From Batillaria attramentaria (Eukaryota; Mollusca; Gastropoda; Batillariidae), in contig JACVVK020000375.1 of assembly GCA_018292915.2 (NCBI GenBank), forward strand, positions 62,001-126,000: 64,000 nucleotides of DNA, given 5' to 3'. A program made the translations under genes and the position numbers. Below are positions 58,420 to 64,000 of this stretch, one piece after another. Below the pieces are notes generated by a model. The model saw nothing but the letters and a program-made list of their open reading frames with translations. It did no database searches and was not told the DNA's origin. Numbering within the stretch: the first letter of the stretch is position 1; every line of letters starts with the position of its first letter.

Positions 58420-61076
58420 AGAGAAGTGGGAGTGAGGGCAAGCAGCCTAACCGGTCGAGCATGGCAAAATGTTATTATTCACAGATGCTGTGTAATTGTA
58501 AATGTACATGTACTGCACACTTTGGACAGCCGAGATACACAGTAAAGTTAGCTTACCTAGGAGTAGGAATCTGCGCATGCTTTGCTAACAACGAGCACAC
58601 TGCTTTTTTGTCTGGTGTATGCCCAAAGATTATGTCAGAGCAGGAAAGAAGTTTGCAGAAGCTTCTCAGCTCTGGGGAGGTCAGTGTGCGTGCTTTAGCT
58701 CGCGTTGTTTGTGAGCAACGGATGCTAAAAGAAGTCTGCCTGGAGTACACATTTCAATTCACAATGACAGCCGCAGTGATTGTTTTAGATTTTTTTCACA
58801 GTTTTTTTTTTTCAATTGAAACCAACAGCACATGATCTGATCCACACACCATACTTGCCAATTTGCTTTTGAACAACCAAAACATGATACTTTTAACATC
58901 TCCATCACTAGAATGATTTGATTCAGATGCCTTAGCAGGCAGGTTATGGGGCTACCATAACAGTCCAGCTGAACACGATTCAATCAAGACAAAAAGGGTA
59001 TGCAGAATACTGTCTAACAGGATATGCAGCATACAGTATCAACGAAACTATACAACTGTGACCATTTCACTTTCAGTGAAAAAAAAGGGACCGAAAGGTA
59101 TAAAAATTGACACACATTTTTGTTGTTGCTGTTAGTACAGTCGTCTTTGAAAAACCATCTTCACAGTGGATGAAACCCATGACCTGAGACACTAAGCCGT
59201 GAAAGCTGCTGCTGTTATCATTCATCAACGATGCCATTTAAAGTATTACAGCGACTCACGTTCAGTGAAGACTACTAGAAGTAGTAGAACTATACTAAAC
59301 TGGTAGCAGCGCAAGAGGCCTCCTCACTGCTGTCATCTGTCAAAAACTCTGACAATTTCTGCTTTGATACAAATGCTGTAAGTGTAAAGTAATAATACTG
59401 TGACTGTCAGTGTAAAGACATCATTACTATAAAGGTATTAGTCTAGTACTTCCATGGTGATTGATGTAATTCAGTTTCTGGTACTGTTGTAATAGGTATC
59501 CGACATGACCTTATGGACCACATGGACTTGCAGCCTGTTAGATATAAATGTAACCAAAAATCTCTTGAAGCCAGTCAGCTGAAGCCTATGCTTTGTCGGC
59601 CTCCGAGTCCGTGCCGTGACGAAACCCGAGCTCATACAGATCAATTCACTGACAGATTTGAGTCCGAGCAGAATAGAACACGTGAAGCCTGGTCTAACTC
59701 TCCCGTACCTCAACACACCACCCTCATTTCAGTGTGTAACTGTACAACGGCACCGGAGCCTGCGGTCTGCTGGCCCGTACTCACGCTCTGTGACTAGTGT
59801 GAGTCAGTTCTGCGAGTCATGAAAGAATCTCGCACGTAACACGGGTCGAAGCCGGCTACACACCACGCTTCCACTCTGGCTTACCTCAACTTGCACAAAA
59901 ATAATGGCCTTGTACTAGCCACTTGGTACGCTGCCCAGGTTCACTCTCTCAAACGCAGCAGTTAAAGCGGTGCTTGACTGATGGACTCATCCGCATTGTT
60001 CACACACAAACGCACACACGCGGCACACACAATAAACCCACTCGACCAAAGCAGCACAAGCAGTGAGGTTTACGAATGGAGGTCAAGCGCAGCATCTCAG
60101 GTAGCCCGGATGAACAACCTCTGACCCCTGCATCATCGGCGGCTGGCACTGCGCGTGTGGTGCATGCACTCACGGCGCTGCCCCGAGGCATGGCGAAGCG
60201 ACCATCGCCAACAAAGCTATCGATCGAGAAGCGAGATGTTACAGTACGTGTTCCAGCCACCAGAAGCAGACGACACTATCAGAACCGAGCCCAGGCGGTG
60301 TCGAGCAGAGTAGATGTGGGTCACCAGTGTTTGTGCAGCACGTGCGACCACCCCCACACTGACATAATTATGGCACACATTATCAGTGTTTATTTGCAGC
60401 CCGTGGAAACCTAATTGACTTCCGCGTTTCAGTCTTCAGTGTGCTTAGGTCAGATTGGGTCCTTCGTAACCGCTAAAACCTTGACGGCGACAGACCTAAT
60501 GACTGCTAGTCTACTAGTGCCGTTACTCAGCCGGGTCTTCTGACTCGAATATTAACACAGTTCCGGCGAGTCATTGCTGAAAAGGCCCAGCCCAGCCGGC
60601 TAACTGAGAACAAAAACTGAGAACAAAACAAACAAACACTGACCGTCGGTGTGAAACAGAAACTGACCGAAAGCATGGAAAAAAGCGTTGGTTTTGAAGT
60701 CAGTCTTTGAGTCCGACGCCGATTGGCCAGGCTGATCGCCCCCCCCCCCTCCCCCCGCATAGCCGGCTGTTTTTGTTTTGTTTTGTTTGTTTGTTTGTTT
60801 GTTTGTTTTAACTCAGTGACTGAACATTGACTAGTTTCGTATTCTCAGTCACCCGACCTCGTCACTGAATGGTTTTGCCGGCCTATCGTAGTTAGTAGTA
60901 CTTGTCGGGCCGGACCGCCGGCACACTAAATTACTTGGACGGTCGTGCCGCGCACGGACATCAGTCGATTCAAGTTGGTTTTACATAGCCATGTCAGTGC
61001 AGACGGACTGCGGTTACAGAAATAAAATCCTCCATTCCCCCAAATCCTTTGTTTTCAGACACACACACCTGGCAGT

Positions 61077-61077
<1 letters not shown>

Positions 61078-61110
<33 letters not shown>
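61078..61110. repeat. (CA)n microsatellite
   Basis: About 33 bases of CA upstream of the FAHD2 gene; a second, 40-base tract lies at 61438-61477. Confidence 0.93.
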
Positions 61111-61112
<2 letters not shown>

Positions 61113-61435
61113 CTTGGGGCATTTACGAAGTATGGGCGTTTGGGGTTTTTTGGTCATTTGTTTCAGTTTTTGTTTGTTTGTTGTCTCAGTCTTGAGAAAG
61201 AGCTGCTCGTGCAGCGGACCAAGCCAGTCAGTAATGAGACGGGATACCACTCTCTAATTCAGTAGTGACGTTTCCCTCCTGTGCATGATAGGTTCCTTCC
61301 CTTGCACTGCTCATTGCACGTGGCTGGCTGCCTTGGATATGTTTAGACTGGTCAATACCTGAACAATCTTTCGTGTTTCGCCATCAGCCAGAATAAATAA
61401 ACAATGCATGGAAGCTTTGAAATACATAGTTTCAT

Positions 61436-61478
<43 letters not shown>

Positions 61479-61717
61479 CTTGTCTCCAAACTGTCTGCTG
61501 ACTGTGTAGCTTGAAGCGGAAGTAGCAGACGACTCGCTGGTGGTCCCCGGTTTTTCAACCTCCATCTATCTGTCGCTGGGTCGTGGACTTTGTGCCTGAG
61601 ACTGTTTGCGTGTTTCAGTATCTAACAAGTGAATCCTCATTGCTCAAGGTCGAATTGTCAAAGTGACAGAGCCCGGTGTGGTCTTCTGTGGGGGTCACAG
61701 TGCAGAGGTTAGAGGTT

Positions 61718-61998
61718 ATGTTTAACACCCTCCTCCGCAGTTGCAGCAGTGAAGTTTCGTCAGCGTTTCTGCACACAATCGTTCGCAGCAGACTTTGGTT
61801 TTACCAAGCTCGACAAGCAAGCCAGGCAGCTGAAACTATGCGGTTTGTGCAATTCGATTGGAACGGTCGGAAAGCCGTGGGGGTAGAGATGAAGGAAGGA
61901 GGAGATATCGTTGATGTAACCGAGGTGGACCCCACAGTACCGCGCAATATGCGTGATTTCATCCAGGGAGGAGCGCCCAACCTCACTGCAGCCAGAAA
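61718..61998 (+). CDS. FAHD2A: FAHD2 exon 1
   Basis: 93 codons plus two bases; donor GTGAGG at 61999. Presequence plus N-terminal domain. The split codon AA/T gives Asn before AVSSGHF. Confidence 0.88.
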
Positions 61999-63238
61999 GT
62001 GAGGACAGTGCTTAGAAATCGTAGACACGATAATGTCTTTCATAAAAGGCTGTCCACTTTTACAGTACAAATTCACTCTTATAGTCTGTAAGACTTTAGA
62101 GACGTGCTTGATGGTGACAAATATTACGATCTCTGTCATATACTTTTGGCATGGTGCATCGTGTATCATGTCACTAGACATACCTTGTTGCCCAAACTGG
62201 TATGCGACGTACCCAGTTGCATATAAAAAATCTCAGAGAATCTGTGACAGTTCTGACCGTCGCATCATTTGAGTAATAATAATGATAATTTTGTAGGCGC
62301 TTTACGCAATTCTTGATTTGGCTCAGTGCCCCATGAACTGAACCCAACACACACACTCACGTGAATCACACACTGGAAAAGAACACATTATAATCACATG
62401 CCGCAAAGGGTCAGCTCAGCATGCAAGTTTCATAATTTAGAACTGCATTTATTTTCAAACTTTGTGGGCTGAACATTAATATTCCAAATCTGGGGGTGGG
62501 GGTGGGGAAGAAGCAGAGTAGTCAGCGAGAATCCCCAAAGATCGGCGTGAATGAGTGGAGCCACATACGAGCAGGACAAAGTCTTTGCCCCGAGTGGGAC
62601 TTGAACCTGTCCTTGCATGCGTGATGAATTTGTAACCACTAGACCACCGACCGCATCGTTACTGGTTTTCGTACCATCATTGGCAGTTAGATACCTTGTT
62701 GACAGAACTGTACAGCTGTAACTATTTCGGCTGTAATAAGTTTTATGGCAGACCTATCACAAACACTAGAGAATCTCCAACAGAATGAAGCTGATTGTGG
62801 AAGAAAAGAAAATGGATGTAGAATGATGATATCATATCATGTGTCATTTATTTATCACGTATTTATAGTATCAAACAATGCTTGTGTTCCCAGTGCTGTG
62901 AGCAGCGGTCACTTCATCCTGAAGCGTGAGAATGTGAAGGTGCTGGCCCCCATCACCAACCCGGAGAAGGTTCTGTGTGTAGGTATGAACTACAAGGATC
63001 ACTGCGAGGAACAAGGCGTGCCTGTACCAGAGGAACCTGTCATCTTCAGCAAGTTCAACAGCTCCATCATCGGCCCTGAGGATGACCTCGTCTACCCTGA
63101 AGAAACAAAGGTGACTGCTGCAGATAATAACTGATGATGGGGGGTGATAATTCGGTCCCCACCTTTAAGACTGCAGTGAAAACACTTATTCTCAGCCCAG
63201 CAGCAGTAGTGAGGGATTGACAGAACTCTGTGTGCGTG

Positions 63239-63285
<47 letters not shown>

Positions 63286-63847
63286 CACAATGGCAGTGTC
63301 TTTATTGTGTGTCTTTCATTGTGTGACTTTTATCTGGCATTATTTTCATGCCATTTTATTTTATTTATCCTATTTTTCTTAACTTTATAAGCACTTAGAG
63401 CTCACTGAATACAAGCGCCATATAAATGTCCATTATTCTTCTTCTTATTATTATTAATATGATTACACGGAAGACTAACCAAATGCTTGGTTTCTGAACG
63501 TAGAACTCAGCATTTGTGGTGAACCTTCGTTCTAAGCCATTGAGGTATAAAGATGAAATAAAAGGAATTAAGATGAAATCAGCAACAGTGCAGAACAGAT
63601 GAAGAAGTTGTCCTGATTTGTCTTGTCAATGTCCTGTTTCTACACTAAGCTGAATGTTATTTGATTTCAGTTACCCAGGAACTGTTTCTTCACTTTTCAT
63701 TGAAGGTAGTCGTGAAATAACGGTCCATCCAACCTGGAAAAGATTCACTGAAAGAATGCACATAATGTTTCTGTGTATTTGTTGCAGCAACTTGACTGGG
63801 AAGTGGAGTTAGTTATTGTCATAGGGAAGACAGCAAAAAATGTCAAG
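61718..63847 (+). CDS. FAHD2A: FAHD2-type fumarylacetoacetate hydrolase-domain protein, first 3 exons (3' end outside window)
   Basis: FAH-superfamily enzyme of mitochondria; vertebrate FAHD2 is reported to act on oxaloacetate as a tautomerase, inferred here by homology. Exons: 61718-61998, 62894-63110, 63788-63847, all GT-AG with consistent phase, about 186 residues of an expected 310-320. The start ATG 61718 (G at -3) gives MFNTLLRSCSSEVSSAFLHT and an Arg-containing, acid-poor leader typical of a mitochondrial presequence; the frame upstream has no further ATG. MRFVQFDWNGR and DPTVPRNMRDFIQGG match the N-terminal FAHD2 domain; VLCVGMNYKDHCEEQGVPVP and EEPVIFSKFNSSIIGP start the catalytic domain, and DWEVELVIVIGK carries the Glu-x-Glu metal ligands. 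FAHD2 is preferred over FAHD1 because of the long N-terminal region and DHCxEQxxPVPxEP. Confidence 0.92.
62268..62656 (-). mobile_element. tRNA-derived SINE, family A, copy 3
   Basis: Minus-strand head with GGTGGTCTAGTGGTTACAAA and B box AGGTTCAAGTCCC, body and 3' end (GGCGCTTTACGC side, (TTA)n) collinear with copies 1 and 2. It carries GGGGGTGGGGGTGGGG (plus) where copy 1 has its long G run. Lies in FAHD2 intron 1. Confidence 0.85.
62894..63110 (+). CDS. FAHD2A: FAHD2 exon 2, catalytic domain start
   Basis: One base completes Asn, then 72 codons in frame; acceptor TTGTGTTCCCAG and donor GTGACT. Contains VLAPITNPEKVLCVGMNYKD and PVIFSKFNSSIIGP. Confidence 0.95.
63241..63282. repeat. (GT)n microsatellite
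   Basis: About 42 bases of GT in FAHD2 intron 2, followed at about 63385-63470 by a SINE/LINE-like 3' end (AAGCGCCATATAAATGTCC then TTATTATTA). Confidence 0.93.
63788..63847 (+). CDS. FAHD2A: FAHD2 exon 3, metal-binding strand
   Basis: 20 codons in phase 0; acceptor TTTGTTGCAG and donor GTATGT. QLDWEVELVIVIGKTAKNVK includes the E-x-E ligands of the divalent metal site. Confidence 0.93.
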
Positions 63848-64000
63848 GTATGTTCTGTTTCTATCTGTAAACAGGTATGTGAGCTGGATCTTTCTACAGA
63901 TATCGCTAACATTGCATTTTGATGTACTAGTGTTGTGTGTTTTTAATACATATTTTCAGCGTTCGTAGTTGAAGACAAAATACAAGAATCCAGGTTGCAG

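Larger units (their letters stand above)
55678..60000. other. Intergenic, no gene seen
   Basis: Contains (CA)n at 56409-56466, a 49-bp tandem duplication (56787-56878), two diverged copies of a segment with GAAGC(G/T)TTGCC and GAGATGTTC(C/T)AGCC (57388, 57543), a poly(G) run (58398-58418) and otherwise unique sequence. No splice-consistent exon chain with family resemblance was found. Confidence 0.55.

Noticed and set aside
58461..58835. 124-codon plus-strand frame in the intergenic region
   Set aside because: No recognisable domain and no splice-consistent partners; composition like the surrounding non-coding DNA.
61676..61717. FAHD2 start at 61676
   Set aside because: That codon is GTG; the first ATG in frame is 61718 and yields a plausible mitochondrial presequence.

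Overview
This is eukaryotic DNA, almost certainly from an invertebrate animal. Genes are broken into short exons with GT-AG introns of about 0.2 to 10 kb, and introns and spacers are full of (CA)n/(GT)n microsatellites, tRNA-derived SINEs, LINE tails and non-autonomous DNA transposons. The encoded proteins (a cullin-2, an MRL/lamellipodin-type adaptor, a mitochondrial FAHD2-type enzyme) are animal families. The repeat style suggests a mollusc, possibly a marine gastropod; that assignment is inference and no marker in the window proves it. No bacterial, viral or organellar genes were seen.

Layout. (1) 227-10155, plus strand: the last 12 exons of CUL2, about 450 codons from cullin repeat 3 through the neddylation site to the C-terminal YSYIA; the 5' part lies before the window. 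Its 3' UTR runs to an AATAAA at 12188. (2) 17176-50542, minus strand: a complete 14-exon MRL-family gene (RAPH1/lamellipodin, MIG-10, Pico, RIAM relatives) of about 1346 residues, with a talin-binding-type helix, a basic helix, RA and PH domains and a long proline-rich tail. Its 3' UTR probably extends to about 13060, so it converges tail to tail with CUL2. (3) 61718 to beyond the window end, plus strand: the first three exons of a FAHD2 homologue, divergent from the MRL gene. The 11 kb between those two starts has no gene I can support.

Repeats. The most striking element is a 903-bp terminal-inverted-repeat transposon (54772-55674, TAA target duplication, Harbinger-like ends) packed with about 48 copies of CGAAT/ATTCG in both orientations and nested palindromes. 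A second, unrelated family of 195-bp elements (6314-6508 and 48137-48332) has 15-bp inverted ends, flanking 6-bp duplications, and its own array of AGGACA/TGTCCT. One copy sits inside a longer dispersed repeat whose second copy (24247-24690) preserves the empty site. Tandem arrays include a 48-bp hairpin-forming unit, a 20-bp unit, an 82-bp satellite, a 145-bp triplication, and a five-fold degenerate repetition of the CUL2 C-terminal coding segment running into the 3' UTR.

The genes are not a functional cluster. CUL2 is a ubiquitin-ligase scaffold, the MRL protein links Ras-family GTPases to actin, and FAHD2 is a mitochondrial metabolic enzyme. One sequence problem deserves attention: MRL exon 10 (PH domain) is one base short of the length its neighbours demand.
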